A program made the translations under genes and the position numbers. A stretch of DNA of 43,868 bases from Candidatus Sulfotelmatobacter sp. (GTDB taxonomy: Bacteria > Acidobacteriota > Terriglobia > Terriglobales > Acidobacteriaceae): the NCBI GenBank assembly GCA_025462865.1, contig JAOAPI010000162.1, forward strand, positions 1-43,868. The letters are read 5' to 3'. This document shows positions 17,197 through 26,945 of this stretch, in pieces. The notes beneath the pieces were generated by a model that was not told where the DNA came from, did no database searches, and worked only from the letters and a program-made list of their open reading frames with translations. The stretch's first letter is position 1, and each line of letters opens with the position of its first letter.

Positions 17197-17493
17197 TCAT
17201 CCGTCCTTGGCTCTATAGGTGATCGGTTTCTTAGACCAGGCAAGGACGCCTGCAATTATCGATATCAACATTATCGGGAGATCTATCACGAAGATGTCGA
17301 GTCTGATCGCTGCGCTTACGCTTTTCTCCCATACGAGGGACATGTAGGATTCGTAGCCTGCCACAGCAAACAAAGCAAAAGCCGCCAATAGAAGAGTCCA
17401 GCGGCGACCACTCCCAGTGACCCGGCCCGAAGCAACTGAGAACATGAACGCCAAACACACACTAGACACGATAATGATTTGTTGGGGGTGCAT
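17197..17493 (-). CDS. Small three-helix membrane protein
   Basis: The protein has 98 residues with three predicted membrane segments (IIIVSSVCLAFMFSVASG, LLLAAFALFAVAGYESYMSL and DLPIMLISIIAGVLAWS) and a basic C-terminus. No family is recognised. The ATG lacks a strong ribosome-binding site but follows an A-rich stretch. Confidence 0.6.
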   Translation of the reverse strand: MHPQQIIIVSSVCLAFMFSVASGRVTGSGRRWTLLLAAFALFAVAGYESYMSLVWEKSVSAAIRLDIFVIDLPIMLISIIAGVLAWSKKPITYRAKDG

Positions 17494-17535
17494 TTTCTTT
17501 TATTTTCAGCGACTGCGGTTGCAGTTCCTCTCTCA

Positions 17536-17778
17536 CTAACGTCGTTGACTTGTTGACGCGGACGACTTGGAAACGCTGGTAGCTAGCCGACCATCGGACC
17601 AAGGCGAATGTACGGCAATTGGTGCGTTTATCAATGCTATTCGGATACCAGGCGCGGACAGCAGCGTCGCCGGGTGCTTGAGAATCAAGTCGGGAGAGGT
17701 TTGTTGCAGATCCGCCAGAACTGCTTCAAACGCCGTTCGATTCCCATGGATGTCGGATAGGATTGCGATACGCATCAT
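17536..17778 (-). pseudogene. Truncated calcineurin-like phosphoesterase
   Basis: The N-terminal 33 residues (MRIAILSDIHGNRTAFEAVL, then ADLQQTSPDLIL) are a clear start of a metallophosphoesterase of the YfcE/MJ0936 type, with the metal-binding D and H of the SDIHGN motif. The expected GGD motif and everything after it are missing. The remaining frame (KHPATLLSAPG onward) is unrelated. Only about 15% of a normal gene survives, so this is a stub. Confidence 0.75.
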
Positions 17779-17995
17779 GAAATTCTAGGGCCTGGCGCCC
17801 TCCAAAGGAAACTGCTGTTGTTTGCGGGTGGTCGGGAAGCCGGAAGTAATGTTGCGGTCGGATTTATTGGAATAACTTCCGCATAGCCCGTCATCCATCA
17901 GCAACGGGGTACTGGTCAGCACGGCTAGTCGATCGTTAACGGCTGAGCTAAAATTAACCGCCCATTTCGATAGTTGTTTCGGAGGCCTTAGCGTA

Positions 17996-18874
17996 ATGAC
18001 AATTGCGCACTATATTGCGATGGTTGCTGCATTCGTGCTGATCTGCGCTGGTGGTGCAACCGGCCAGACCAAGGGTCTCATACGGCCGGAGACGGCTCCT
18101 CCAAAATTGGTAATGCTCGTTTATCAGCGATTCCCCCTCGATAAAGCGGCTGAAAGCGGCAGAGCGCTCGCGGCCGCAGCACGTGCTTGTGCGAATCTGG
18201 AGGTGCCGAATTCGTGGATTGTGCTGGATTCGGTCACCGGAGATTCGGAAGTGCTGTCGTTCGACCCGTTCGATTCATTTGCACATATCGGCGAAGCCTT
18301 TGCTGAGTGGGGATCCATTTACGCTGTTCACGCGGAGCTTGGAAAATTTCAAGCGCAGATCAATGGCGCGCTGGCGAGCCAGCGCACGATAATCGCCGAA
18401 AGGCGAGATGACCTAAGCTACCGAGCGAAGCACATTGATCTGTCGAAGGCACGTTTCTTGCGAGTGCTCGAGGTTCGCCTGCATCCCGGCCACGAGGGTG
18501 AGTTCGCCGAAGCCTTTAAGAACCTTGCCGCAGCGTACGAAAAAACGGAATCCGATTTGCCGTGGGTCGTGTATCAGGTGAATGTCGGGATGCCCTCGCC
18601 AACATTTTTTGCGTTTGTGCCGATGAGAACTCTCGCGCAGAACGATGATTTGCTGAAGCTGCAGGATCTGCTGCACGAAGCCGCTGAGAACATGCAAAAG
18701 ATCGCCCGCGCAGCGTACGCGCACACAGAGAGCAACCTTTACGCTATTAGCCCCGAAAAGTCCCACGTATCAAAAGAGTTTGCGGCGGGCGATCCGGAAT
18801 TCTGGAGGCCAAAACCGCCAGCGCCAATGAAGGTCGCTGCCAAAAAGAGTGGAAAGAACAAGCCGATACAGTAA
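17996..18874 (+). CDS. Secreted hypothetical protein
   Basis: The protein has 292 residues. A signal peptide (YIAMVAAFVLICAGGATGQ) is followed by a soluble domain of about 230 residues containing LVMLVYQRFPLDKA, DPFDSFAHIGEAFAEW and RVLEVRLHPGHEGEFAEAFK. It ends in a lysine/proline-rich tail (KPPAPMKVAAKKSGKNKPIQ). The EVRLHPGHEGEFAEAFK part resembles stress-responsive dimeric alpha-beta barrel (ABM-like) phrasing, which is a weak comparison. GGAGG lies about 10 bases before the ATG. It is monocistronic. Confidence 0.75.
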   Translation: MTIAHYIAMVAAFVLICAGGATGQTKGLIRPETAPPKLVMLVYQRFPLDKAAESGRALAAAARACANLEVPNSWIVLDSVTGDSEVLSFDPFDSFAHIGEAFAEWGSIYAVHAELGKFQAQINGALASQRTIIAERRDDLSYRAKHIDLSKARFLRVLEVRLHPGHEGEFAEAFKNLAAAYEKTESDLPWVVYQVNVGMPSPTFFAFVPMRTLAQNDDLLKLQDLLHEAAENMQKIARAAYAHTESNLYAISPEKSHVSKEFAAGDPEFWRPKPPAPMKVAAKKSGKNKPIQ

Positions 18875-19613
18875 CCGCAGGAAAATTAAAGCCCTCAGGT
18901 AACTTAGATACCGATTGGAACTGTCTTGACACTGACCGCAGACCTAACGCTACCCAGACGGTGACTATCGATGGTGTTTCCCGAGTACACTCCTAGCCTC
19001 GGCATTGGCTGCCACTGAGCACGAATGGTCGGCAACCCTTACCTAATAGCGTTACGTCAGAGTGGCCCGTCATCTGTCCGCAATCGACGGCATGCTCCAA
19101 ATCGACGTTCCAATTTCTCACAACCGGACGTAGCGGGGACGTTAAAGAATCCCGCAAATGTGCTGGCATAATTTGGCTAAGACACAAGGTCCAGTATCCG
19201 GGATCTGATGCGACCAGTTGTAAATTGCTGGGTCTTCACCGTCTGTGGAATTGGAAAATGCGTGTAGCACACTGAAAGTGCCTCCGGAGGTTTCCTTCCA
19301 CATCGTTCCTCCGAGGTTGAGTCATCGACTCCTCAGGAAACTTCTTCGGTACCAGGGGTTCCGGCGACGCGAAGCGCAGGCGACACTAAACAGCCTGACC
19401 GAGTCCGGAGCAAGCGCGACCGATATAGCGAACGCGACCCAATCGTTAACTGGCGCGAATGCTAACCTGGCACCTCCAATTTCCACCACCTCGACTGTGC
19501 CGACATTACTGGAGTTAACTGGCGTTCCGGAAGAATCATATTAGAATGGTCGCCAGAGAGGTCATCCGCCCCGCCAGCGATGCCGATCTCCCGGACTGTT
19601 CTGCATTACTGCG
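18875..19613. other. Intergenic stretch with one weak frame
   Basis: Most of the stretch shows nothing. A 99-codon plus-strand frame (19245-19544, GTG start) contains HRLLRKLLRYQGFRRREAQA and a threonine/alanine-rich tail. It has no ribosome-binding site, and I do not call it a gene. Confidence 0.4.
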
Positions 19614-21488
19614 ATGAAACCTAAACAAAAGATTGCAACGATTGCCGTGGCTGTTTTGCTGATTGCGACTGCCTGCGGTCTGTTCCGCACGAGAGGGCAG
19701 CCCAATAATTCACCGACGAGCATGAGTTCAGCCAACGGCGGAACGCAAGCCGGTCCCGTGGTGGACCAAAGCACGTTGTGGACGGCACGCTGGCTTGCGC
19801 AAATGCCGACCACGGCCGAGGAACGTCAAACCGCTGAAGACGCTCTCCACATTGCCGACAAGGAGATGGACTTGGCGTTTGCAACCGCGGTGCGCGGGGC
19901 GGAGCAGCATCCGCCAGCAATGAGCGCAGAGGCCAAGCGGATTCAGACCCGGCTGCAGAAATCGGAAAATGCCGTGGCGGCCGATCAGGGAAAAGTTTCA
20001 CACCTCACGGTCGAGGACGCAAAAGCAAGCGGGAGCAAGAAAGATGAACTGGATGGCGAGCTGAATCTGGCGAAGGCGCAACTGGAACTGGATCAGGACG
20101 AAGTGGATGATGGCAAGGAAGATTTGGGCCGAGCCGGAGGCGACCAGCAGGCGCGCATTCAAGCCTTGACCCAAGAGCACGAAGCAGCTTCGCAAATTTC
20201 AGACAACACTCACGTAACCGTTACGGCGCCCAATGAGCAAAGCGGGCTGATCCATCGTTTTCAGCAATGGTCGGGGCTGCACTGGAAACAGATGCAATTG
20301 TGGCGCGCGAAGGGTGATGCAGAATCCGCCGCGGCGATGTTCTCGGCGAAGCACGACGACTTGGCCAGCAAGATCAGCGCGCGGAGCAAAGGATTGCCGG
20401 AAGCTCCGGCGCAGACCGGAACTGCGAGTAGCCCTCCCGCGGCTGAGGATTCCTCGGAATCCAGGGCAGAAAAATCAGGGGCAATGTTGCAACTGACCAA
20501 GAGCCGCTCGCAAGACCAGAAGGCGCTTGCGACTTTTGACAAGCGAGCCGACGACCAAACTCAGCTTGCCGGCGTATATGAAAGATGGATCGGCATCGTC
20601 GCCGGAAAGCAGCGTGCCGTGCTGAATCGCGCGCTACGCGGGATAGCAATCATCCTAATGATCGTGTCAAGTGGTCTGTTTTTTGATGGATGGATGGAAC
20701 GCATCCTCGGAAAAATGTCGATGGATCGGCGTCAAGTGGAAACGTTGCGCACGGTGACGCGCGTGTCCGTCCAGATCGTCGCCGTGCTTTTCATTCTCCT
20801 GGTAGTTTTTGGGCCACCCACCCAGCTCGGAACTTTTTTGGGATTGGCAGGCGCAGGCCTAACCGTCGCACTGAAAGATTTCATCGTGGGATTCCTGGGT
20901 TGGTTCGTGCTTATGGGAAAAAACGGAATTCGCTTGGGTGATTGGGCGGAAATCAACGGCGTTACCGGGGAAGTCGTGGAACTCGGAATGTTTCATACGG
21001 TGCTGCTGGAGACGGGAAACTGGACCGACTCCGGACACCCTACTGGACGTCGCGTAACCTTTACAAACAGCTTCGCAATCGAAGGCCACTATTTTAATTT
21101 TTCTACGTCGGGCCAATGGTTGTGGGATGAGTTACAAGTGGTTCTGCCGATCGGGCTTGATCCGTACCCCATTGTGGATGCCATTCAGAAGAAAGTGCTG
21201 GAAGCCACCTCCGAGAGCGCGCGGCAAGCGGAGGAAGAATGGAAGACCGCGGCACATTCGCGAAATGGGGGCACCTTGTCGGCGGCTCCTGCGATCAATG
21301 TGAAACCTGTAATTGGCGGAGTTGAAATTGCAGTGCGCTACGTCGCTAAGGCAAACGAGCGCTATCAATTGCGCGCAAAGCTGTATCAAGCCGCGGTGGA
21401 TCTGCTGGGAACAAAAAATATGCCTTACGTCGGCGTTCCGGTTGTGCCAGCAGTGCCTACAGACAATTCCAAACGGGCCAATGAGTGA
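19614..21488 (+). CDS. MscS-type mechanosensitive ion channel with long N-terminal coiled coil
   Basis: The protein has 624 residues: an N-terminal signal or anchor (IATIAVAVLLIATACGLF); a ~300-residue alanine/lysine/glutamate-rich, probably coiled-coil periplasmic region; then membrane helices at about 343-360 and 383-400. The pore-lining MscS segment follows from about 404 (FLGLAGAGLTVALKDFIVGF, then GDWAEINGVTGEVVELG). The C-terminal cytoplasmic beta/vestibule domain follows. Channels of this family open under membrane tension to release solutes after osmotic downshock. The first segment ends in TAC-GLF, so a lipoprotein site is possible but not needed. No ribosome-binding site is obvious at the ATG. 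Confidence 0.87.
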   Translation: MKPKQKIATIAVAVLLIATACGLFRTRGQPNNSPTSMSSANGGTQAGPVVDQSTLWTARWLAQMPTTAEERQTAEDALHIADKEMDLAFATAVRGAEQHPPAMSAEAKRIQTRLQKSENAVAADQGKVSHLTVEDAKASGSKKDELDGELNLAKAQLELDQDEVDDGKEDLGRAGGDQQARIQALTQEHEAASQISDNTHVTVTAPNEQSGLIHRFQQWSGLHWKQMQLWRAKGDAESAAAMFSAKHDDLASKISARSKGLPEAPAQTGTASSPPAAEDSSESRAEKSGAMLQLTKSRSQDQKALATFDKRADDQTQLAGVYERWIGIVAGKQRAVLNRALRGIAIILMIVSSGLFFDGWMERILGKMSMDRRQVETLRTVTRVSVQIVAVLFILLVVFGPPTQLGTFLGLAGAGLTVALKDFIVGFLGWFVLMGKNGIRLGDWAEINGVTGEVVELGMFHTVLLETGNWTDSGHPTGRRVTFTNSFAIEGHYFNFSTSGQWLWDELQVVLPIGLDPYPIVDAIQKKVLEATSESARQAEEEWKTAAHSRNGGTLSAAPAINVKPVIGGVEIAVRYVAKANERYQLRAKLYQAAVDLLGTKNMPYVGVPVVPAVPTDNSKRANE

Positions 21489-21789
21489 AATCGTGATGTT
21501 ACGCCAACTGCTCAAGAACGACGGCAAGCGTGGTCAAATTGGCGCGAAGGGTACTTCGTCCAAAAAAATAGTCCGTGGCGGCTGCTGTGTCGAGAGCGAC
21601 AAAGAAGTCGTCGCAGCGAAATATCAGCATGCCGTGGGTGGCAGCCTTAGCGCGTGAGATTGAGGCTGGAAACCATTCCGGCATGGACCAGTGTGGGCCA
21701 GGCAAATATCCAATCGTCGGATTTTGAATAGTTACTCACTTCCTTCCACAGCCAGAGGTCGGCGGCCACGTGAGGGTCGAGTAGAACAA

Positions 21790-22180
21790 AGCTTTCGCGA
21801 GTCCGCAAAAAAGAAACTCCCCGAAGGTTCCGAATGGCTATATGAAATCAAACTTGACGGCAATCGTGCCATCGCCGTCAAGAGCAACGGAAAAGTTCAG
21901 TTGCGTTCGCGAAATGACAATGATTTCAGTCTGCGTTATCCGGGCATTGGCAAAAGCTCTTGCGTCTCTCCCTGACGAAACCGTCATTGATGGCGAGGTC
22001 GTGGCGCTCCATGACTCCGGTAAACCATCCTTCAATACTCTTCAGAACTACGGAAGCGCTGAAGCCCCGTTTTCTATACCTCTTCGATGTGCTCGTGCTG
22101 AAGGGGCGCGATGTGATGAGTGAACCGCTATCTAGCCGGCGCAAGCTAACCGAGAAGCATATCCTGGGGATCAGCCCAAA
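21790..22180 (+). pseudogene. ATP-dependent DNA ligase fragment (LigD/LigC-like)
   Basis: Three successive frames give parts of one ligase adenylation domain. First comes [20 protein letters not shown] with the KxDGxR nucleotide-attachment motif. Then [20 protein letters not shown] and [12 protein letters not shown] follow in the next frame. Then [20 protein letters not shown] followed by SRRKLTEKHI is in the third. Both ends are missing: there is no polymerase or phosphoesterase module of LigD, and motifs IV-V are absent. It is a dead remnant of a non-homologous end-joining type ligase. Confidence 0.78.
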
Positions 22181-22450
22181 ACTTGATCCGAAGGGCAGGC
22201 GCTCAGGATAAACAACCAGTCCGCCTTGCTTCTTCGTGAACGCTCGCGGGCTGGATCCCGATTCTTTTTTTTGGCCTGCATGACAGTTTGCGAGGTCAGT
22301 TCCCGCTTATAAGAGCGACGGGCTAAGGGGAGCGAAAATTCAATTCCTCTTGCCTGAGATTATGCAGCTCCTCTATATTGTCGGCCTTCTTCAGGTCGAG
22401 GGCGCTGAGAAGACTAAATCAAGAAGTCGAGGAAACACAGGAGAATAGTA

Positions 22451-24279
22451 ATGCGCAGAGCATTCTGGATTGGGCGCGCGATGGTGCTGCTTGTCGCTGC
22501 AAGTCTTCCCGTAGCAGCTCAGAACAACTTGACCTACTACGGCGGGCCGGTAGTGAGTAATGCTCAGATCGTCACCGTTTCCTGGGGACCGGCCGACAGC
22601 ACCATGCAGAGCGTCCTCCCCAACTTTTTTGGCGCGATCACCAAGTCCCCGTATTGGAATATTCTTTCCGAGTATTCCACTACCGGTCGAACGGGTACGG
22701 ATGGGCAGCCTGGTTCGAATCAGACTATTTTCCAAGGGTCATTCGTGAATTTCTACCAGATCACACCATCCACCGGAGGTACCACACTCAGCGATGCCCA
22801 GATTGGCTAGGAATTGACCAATCAAGTTACCGCCGGCAACTTGCCCGCACCAACCCTTGACTCCGGCGGAAACGTAAATACGATCTACATGGTGTATTTT
22901 CCTGCAGGCGTTAGCATTACTGCGCAAGGCGTCTCTACTTGCGAATTCAATTCAGATTTTTCCTCCAACAATACCAATGTCCCTATGGAGCTTTGGTTTA
23001 CCAGGGCTCAAACACATGCCAACAGACATCGTTTCAAACCTATGCCAACTCTCTCAGCCTCGCAAGTTCAGCAGTCCTCGCCAATATTGTTACCGACCCC
23101 TTGGTAGGTGTCGCGAGCAATGTGGCCCGGCCCTTGGCGTGGTTCAATCAGACGAAAGGACAGATCGGGTTTGTTTGTGGGAACTTCGCTCAAGCAACTC
23201 TCACCGTCGGGGGCAGTTCTTTCACCGTCGCTAAACTTTGGTCCAACCTGCAGAACAACTGTGTCGCCTCTTCACAGTTTGGTGCAGGCAGCAATAATGG
23301 AGTCAGCACGTCCCTTAGTCCCGGTTCCACCACGATTGAAGGCGGAAGTTCAGTCCCCATCATCGTCTCATCGGTGGTCAGCGGCGGCTTTCCGACTCCG
23401 GTGCAATTCACCGTGGTTGGCCTGCCCTCTGGCGTCACCGCCTCATTTAGTCCCAATCCGTTAACCTCAGGCCAGCAAGGCACTCTGATCTTGACCGCAG
23501 ACACCACTGTGCAGTTTATTCCTTCGCTGGCGGTCACCGTTACCGGGCAGTACAACACAGGCGGGCTCCCACCTTCGATGACTACTTCGGCGCTCTTGAC
23601 CCTTCAAGTCATCGCCGCTACCGGCGGCGGAAGTACTGGTGCCCAAGGACCCCCAGGACCTACTGGTCCCGCCGGCCCGCAAGGAGATCCCGGCCCAGTC
23701 GGCGCAACCGGCCCAGCAGGTCCACAAGGTCCGGCCGGTGCCGCCGGCCCCGCTGGTCCACAAGGCCCCCAAGGTCCGTCAGGAGCACCCGGTTCGCAGG
23801 GCGCAACTGGCGCGGCGGGAGCCCAGGGTCCACAAGGCCCCTCTGGCCCCGCCGGAGCAATGGGCCCAATCGGCCCCATGGGTCCATTTGGACTTCAAGG
23901 CCCTCAAGGCGTACCCGGGCCGCAGGGTCCTCCGGGAACTCCCGGCCCCCCTGGCAGTCAACTCTGGACAAGTTATGTTCCGCTCTTCCTGAAAGGCTAC
24001 ACCGTCGCCGCCCTCACTCCGGATAACGCCATTGAGGTCACTCGCATCCAGGCCCAGGCTGGCATTCCACCCTCAAAATGTTCCGTCAACGCGGCCCTCA
24101 TCGTCAGCGACGGAAACACAACCTACACTTTGCCGATCGCCGCCTCCGCGAATGATAGTGGACCCATCGCGCTGAACTTCGCAGTCGGTGCTCACATCAC
24201 GCTGACTCTGATTCCACCTGGTCACTGTGCGCTATGGCCGGCTTCGACAAGCGTGGCGGTGCAATATAAAGTGCAATAG
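22451..24279 (+). pseudogene. EXORDIUM-like secreted protein with collagen-like stalk, broken by a stop and a frameshift
   Basis: The signal peptide (MVLLVAASLPVAAQ) is followed by a domain opening YYGGPVVSNAQIVTVSWGP, typical of phosphate-induced (EXORDIUM-like) proteins found widely in Acidobacteria. An in-frame TAG at 22808 interrupts it; sense resumes at once (LTNQVTAGNLPAPTLDSGGN). Near 22984 one C is lost in a CCC run, and the sense continues in the frame of 22939-24279. An Ig-like repeat region follows ([33 protein letters not shown]), then 36 uninterrupted Gly-X-Y triplets, and a C-terminal beta-rich domain ([20 protein letters not shown]). If translated by one ribosome, this would be an exported, stalked surface protein. 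Confidence 0.75.
23638..23961 (+). repeat. Collagen-like Gly-X-Y repeat (36 triplets)
   Basis: Thirty-six consecutive Gly-X-Y codon triplets, mostly with proline at X and glutamine, alanine or proline at Y. They should form a collagen-like triple helix. No hydroxylation signal can be read from the DNA. The 9-bp periodicity makes the DNA highly repetitive and prone to slippage. Confidence 0.95.
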
Positions 24280-24711
24280 TCGAAACCTTAAACCTGTGGT
24301 TGCAGTCGAAAATGCAGTCAGTTGGAAAACGCCAGGCTTACTTCTGAACTCCACTCGGAAGCGAGGCGGCCTATCATTAACAGACTGCATGCCGAAACCA
24401 GCTCCAAATCCCACCCTGCGTGAACTTACGCGGCACTTTTCGCGTAGTCGCTACCCAAAACATTTTAAACCTTGACTCGTAGAGTATTTAAGGGGATGCA
24501 GGGTATCTCGAAAGAAGATAGGAATCTGCCTCACTTCCACGAAATGGCAACTGAAAGGCTGAGGAGTCGAGGTTCCACGAATTGAGAAACAAGCCGGTAG
24601 TTAAGTCTTCTGAGGCTTTGCTAGACTGGGCAGTGAAATGGCGATATTACGCAGCAATCACGAATGCAGCCATCGCTCCCGCATTCTTCTTTGCCTTTCA
24701 GAATATCGAGG
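24280..24711. other. Intergenic stretch
   Basis: No gene is recognised. The 60-codon frame at 24582-24764 overlaps the carbonic-anhydrase remnant in another frame and has no support. Confidence 0.4.
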
Positions 24712-24828
24712 GAGAACGTGCGTCACCAGCTACAGAAACTGCACACCCATCCTTGGATTCCTAAAGAAGTCTCGGTGAGGGGATTTGTCTACGACATGAG
24801 CAACGGCCGCTTGGGCGAAATCAAGTAG
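24712..24828 (+). pseudogene. C-terminal remnant resembling beta-carbonic anhydrase
   Basis: A short open frame ending in TAG reads ENVRHQLQKLHTHPWIPKEV followed by VRGFVYDMSNGRLGEIK. The QL..L.THPWIP...VRGFVYD...GRL.E pattern matches the C-terminal end of bacterial beta-carbonic anhydrases as I recall them. The rest of the gene, including the zinc-binding Cys-His-Cys residues, is absent upstream, so only a tail is left. Confidence 0.5.
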
Positions 24829-25005
24829 GCTTGAGCGGCTGAACCTAACTGGATTCGGAAACACTCGTGCGAATTTAAAAATCACACACATTGTGGCGAT
24901 GACACTCTAAACTGTCGCAGCCAGGCGATCACGCTCATTGAGAATTGGCAGAAAAATCAAAGTGCAATCGCCATTGGCCAACAAGGAGCGTCGCCGTTCG
25001 GAGAG
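24829..25005. other. Short intergenic stretch
   Basis: Nothing is recognised between the carbonic-anhydrase-like remnant and the converging lipoprotein gene. Confidence 0.5.
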
Positions 25006-25467
25006 CTAAGTGATGGCGAGTGTCAGCGCACTACTGCTTCCACCGCTGCTGCAGCCCAGATAGCCCGAGTTACCACTGGGCGTATTGACGGTCACGTTTG
25101 CGGTTTCAGGGCCGGAGATCAAGTCAGTCGGGATCGTCACCTGTAACTGCTGGCTGTTCTGGACAATTGTGCTTAGCTTCGTGCCGTTGATAATTACGAC
25201 AGAGGACGAGACAAAATTCTTACCACCCACTGTGAGGACAAAACCCTGCTGCACTTGGGCGAACGTAACCGTGTTGGCCGACAGCGAGCCGATGACCGGA
25301 GCCGGCCGGGAACTTCCGCACAACGGATTGAGCGCGTTGCAACCTGGGAGAAACAGCAAAGCGAGCACAATAGCCGACAGAGGCCGTGGTGCGGAGCGCG
25401 CATGATTGCTAAGTTGAGATTCGGCGCTACGGCTCGCAAGGTCCTTCGCAACCGCTGTTTGGTGCAT
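25006..25467 (-). CDS. IPT/TIG-domain lipoprotein
   Basis: The protein has about 153 residues from ATG 25467 (an in-frame alternative at 25542 adds 25). It has a signal sequence with a lipobox ending LLFLPGC, so the mature protein is lipid-anchored at its first cysteine. The body is one immunoglobulin-like IPT/TIG domain (PAPVIGSLSANTVTFAQVQQ, GFVLTVGGKNFVSSSVVIING and QLQVTIPTDLISGPETANVT). Such domains in Acidobacteria serve as surface adhesive or structural modules. Two further cysteines near the C-terminus (SGYLGCSSG and LCGSS) may pair. Function beyond that is unknown. Confidence 0.8.
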   Translation of the reverse strand: MHQTAVAKDLASRSAESQLSNHARSAPRPLSAIVLALLFLPGCNALNPLCGSSRPAPVIGSLSANTVTFAQVQQGFVLTVGGKNFVSSSVVIINGTKLSTIVQNSQQLQVTIPTDLISGPETANVTVNTPSGNSGYLGCSSGGSSSALTLAIT

Positions 25468-25822
25468 CAAATAGGAACCGCCTCTGACCGCGCTGCTATT
25501 TCTGAGTTGTGTTGGTCGGTAGGCTGATTCTACGCTGACCACACGGGAAGCATTTCATTTCGAGGGAAATCTGCGTGACTGATGTAACCAGGATTTACAC
25601 TCCGAGTCTTATGAGCTGGGGCTTGGGAAAGGTCTCCCGCCCACAGCAGGAAAGGGATCTATAGATTGGGCAGAATTCGTTGTGACGGAGTCTCATAGCA
25701 GGTCTCCTGTAGCTTCTTGGCGTAATTTGCGAAGGGTTTCAGCGTGGAGCGGCCGTCAAGCGAGCAGGAACAACGCAAACGTCGGCGGCTGGGCAGTTTG
25801 TCTTCGATAGAATTGCGATGGG

Positions 25823-26091
25823 ATGGGAGTCACAATCGAACTGCAGGATCTCGGCGACGCTCAGCTGTACCGCGATATCACTGCACACCTGGAGCACGCT
25901 TTCAGGGGGTCAAACAAGGCGAATGGCGCGTGTCGATTGCCGGATCGCGAGTGGCTGACAGCTGGGACTGGCGAGTGTATGGACCCAACGGATTTGAACG
26001 CTCGTATGTTCTCTCAGCGGAAGCCGGTGAACACGAGCCTGTGGCGATCCGCACGCTTGTTCTAAAGCTCGTTCCGCCAGCCAAAGCGTGA
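25823..26091 (+). pseudogene. Frameshifted small conserved protein
   Basis: From ATG 25823 the frame reads MGVTIELQDLGDAQLYRDIT then AHLEHAF. At a run of five G (about 25903) the sense moves one frame and continues as GEWRVSIAGSRVADSWDWRV, then GPNGFERSYVLSAEAGEHEP, with a stop at 26091. The whole would be about 89 residues. The EWRVSI.GS....W..RV.GPNGFERSY pattern is one I associate with a common small acidobacterial protein of unknown function. One lost base in the G run explains the break. Confidence 0.6.
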
Positions 26092-26167
26092 CCACGCTTA
26101 TTGTTCGTCCGGGTGGTGCGGTACTTCCGTCTTTTCGCTAGAATGTCAGCCGTACGAAAGGAGCGCT

Positions 26168-26668
26168 ATGGCAAAGAAAAAGATTGATCCGCTCAACAAA
26201 AAGCAATACGGAGCCGTTTCCGCCGCGCTAACCGTCTCCAACATTCCGGCGGCGGTGAGTTTCTACCAAAAGGCATTTGGCTTTTCTAAACGGGCGATCA
26301 TGAATGGGCCTGATGGCAAACCCGTTCACGCTGAACTCACGTTGCGTGGCACGACGCTGATGCTGGGGCCGGAGAGCGAGCAAATGGGGAGACGCAGCGC
26401 CAAGAGCGTCGGAGCCTCTCCCGCTACCCTCTACATTTATGTGGAGAACGTGGATAAGGTCGTCGAAAAAGCGGCCAAGCTTGGCGCAACGCCGCAAGGT
26501 CCCGTAATGGACATGTTCTGGGGCGATCGCTGCGGCACCGTGGTTGATCCAGATGGCTACGCGTGGATGGTCGGTACGCATAAAGCGGAACCGACAGCCA
26601 AAGAAATGAAGAAAGGCATGGAGGAGATGATGAAGCACCAGCCAACTGGAACCGCCGCAGCCGACTGA
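26168..26668 (+). CDS. VOC-superfamily (PhnB/glyoxalase-like) protein
   Basis: The protein has 166 residues with one vicinal-oxygen-chelate domain made of two beta-alpha-beta3 modules: VSAALTVSNIPAAVSFYQKA with FGF, then LYIYVENVDKVVEKAAKLGA, and WGDRCGTVVDPDGYAWMVGT at the end. The HAELTLRG and DPDGYAW positions match the metal- or substrate-facing residues of PhnB-type proteins. Substrate is unknown. A short lysine/methionine-rich tail follows. AAAGGAG is six bases before the ATG, so the start is firm. Confidence 0.9.
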   Translation: MAKKKIDPLNKKQYGAVSAALTVSNIPAAVSFYQKAFGFSKRAIMNGPDGKPVHAELTLRGTTLMLGPESEQMGRRSAKSVGASPATLYIYVENVDKVVEKAAKLGATPQGPVMDMFWGDRCGTVVDPDGYAWMVGTHKAEPTAKEMKKGMEEMMKHQPTGTAAAD

Positions 26669-26675
26669 GAACCCT

Positions 26676-26930
26676 TCATTCGAAAAGCACTGGTTGTGCT
26701 GTGGTCCCTTCCGGTTCGGGAAAGCTGATCAGCCCGACGCCCACCAGTCGATAGCGTTGTTGCCGGCCAAGGTCCACGCGCTGCCCCAGCTTGAGGGCGA
26801 TATCGGTCAATTCTTCGCAGGATGATGGAGGGGAATCCGGCGTACTGCTGCGGGTCAGAATCTTGAACTCACCGGTCTTCACCGACCGTGACGTTCCTGG
26901 CCCCATCGACCAGGACTTGGAGACAAACCG
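26676..26930 (-). pseudogene. C-terminal fragment of a Y-family DNA polymerase (DinB-like)
   Basis: The minus strand reads VKTGEFKILTRSSTPDSPPS and, later, LGQRVDLGRQQRYRLVGVGL. This is the little-finger domain end of DNA polymerase IV-type enzymes (the pattern VK..F...TRS, then RLVGV). Upstream on the same strand only NVTV, out of frame, can be followed. No catalytic palm is present. This is a 3' remnant, adjacent to the MrfA/MrfB-like repair operon on the same strand. Confidence 0.65.
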
Positions 26931-26945
26931 AAATCAGAATCTCCT

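Noticed and set aside
19245..19544. 99-codon plus frame before the MscS gene
   Set aside because: No ribosome-binding site or recognised domain; left as part of the intergenic note.
21499..21705. 68-codon minus frame after the MscS gene
   Set aside because: Composition is protein-like, but I recognise no family and see no ribosome-binding site; the opposite strand is equally open.
22700..22760. GGTTCGAATC, resembling a tRNA T-arm
   Set aside because: It lies inside the coding sequence of the EXORDIUM-like gene, and no acceptor or anticodon stems can be drawn around it.
23604..23879. Minus-strand frame rich in glycine and proline opposite the collagen-like repeat
   Set aside because: It is the antisense reading of Gly-X-Y codons (GGN/CCN), which automatically yields another Gly/Pro repeat. 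There is no start signal.
24582..24764. 60-codon plus frame in the intergenic stretch
   Set aside because: It overlaps the carbonic-anhydrase-like tail in another frame, which is the better explanation.
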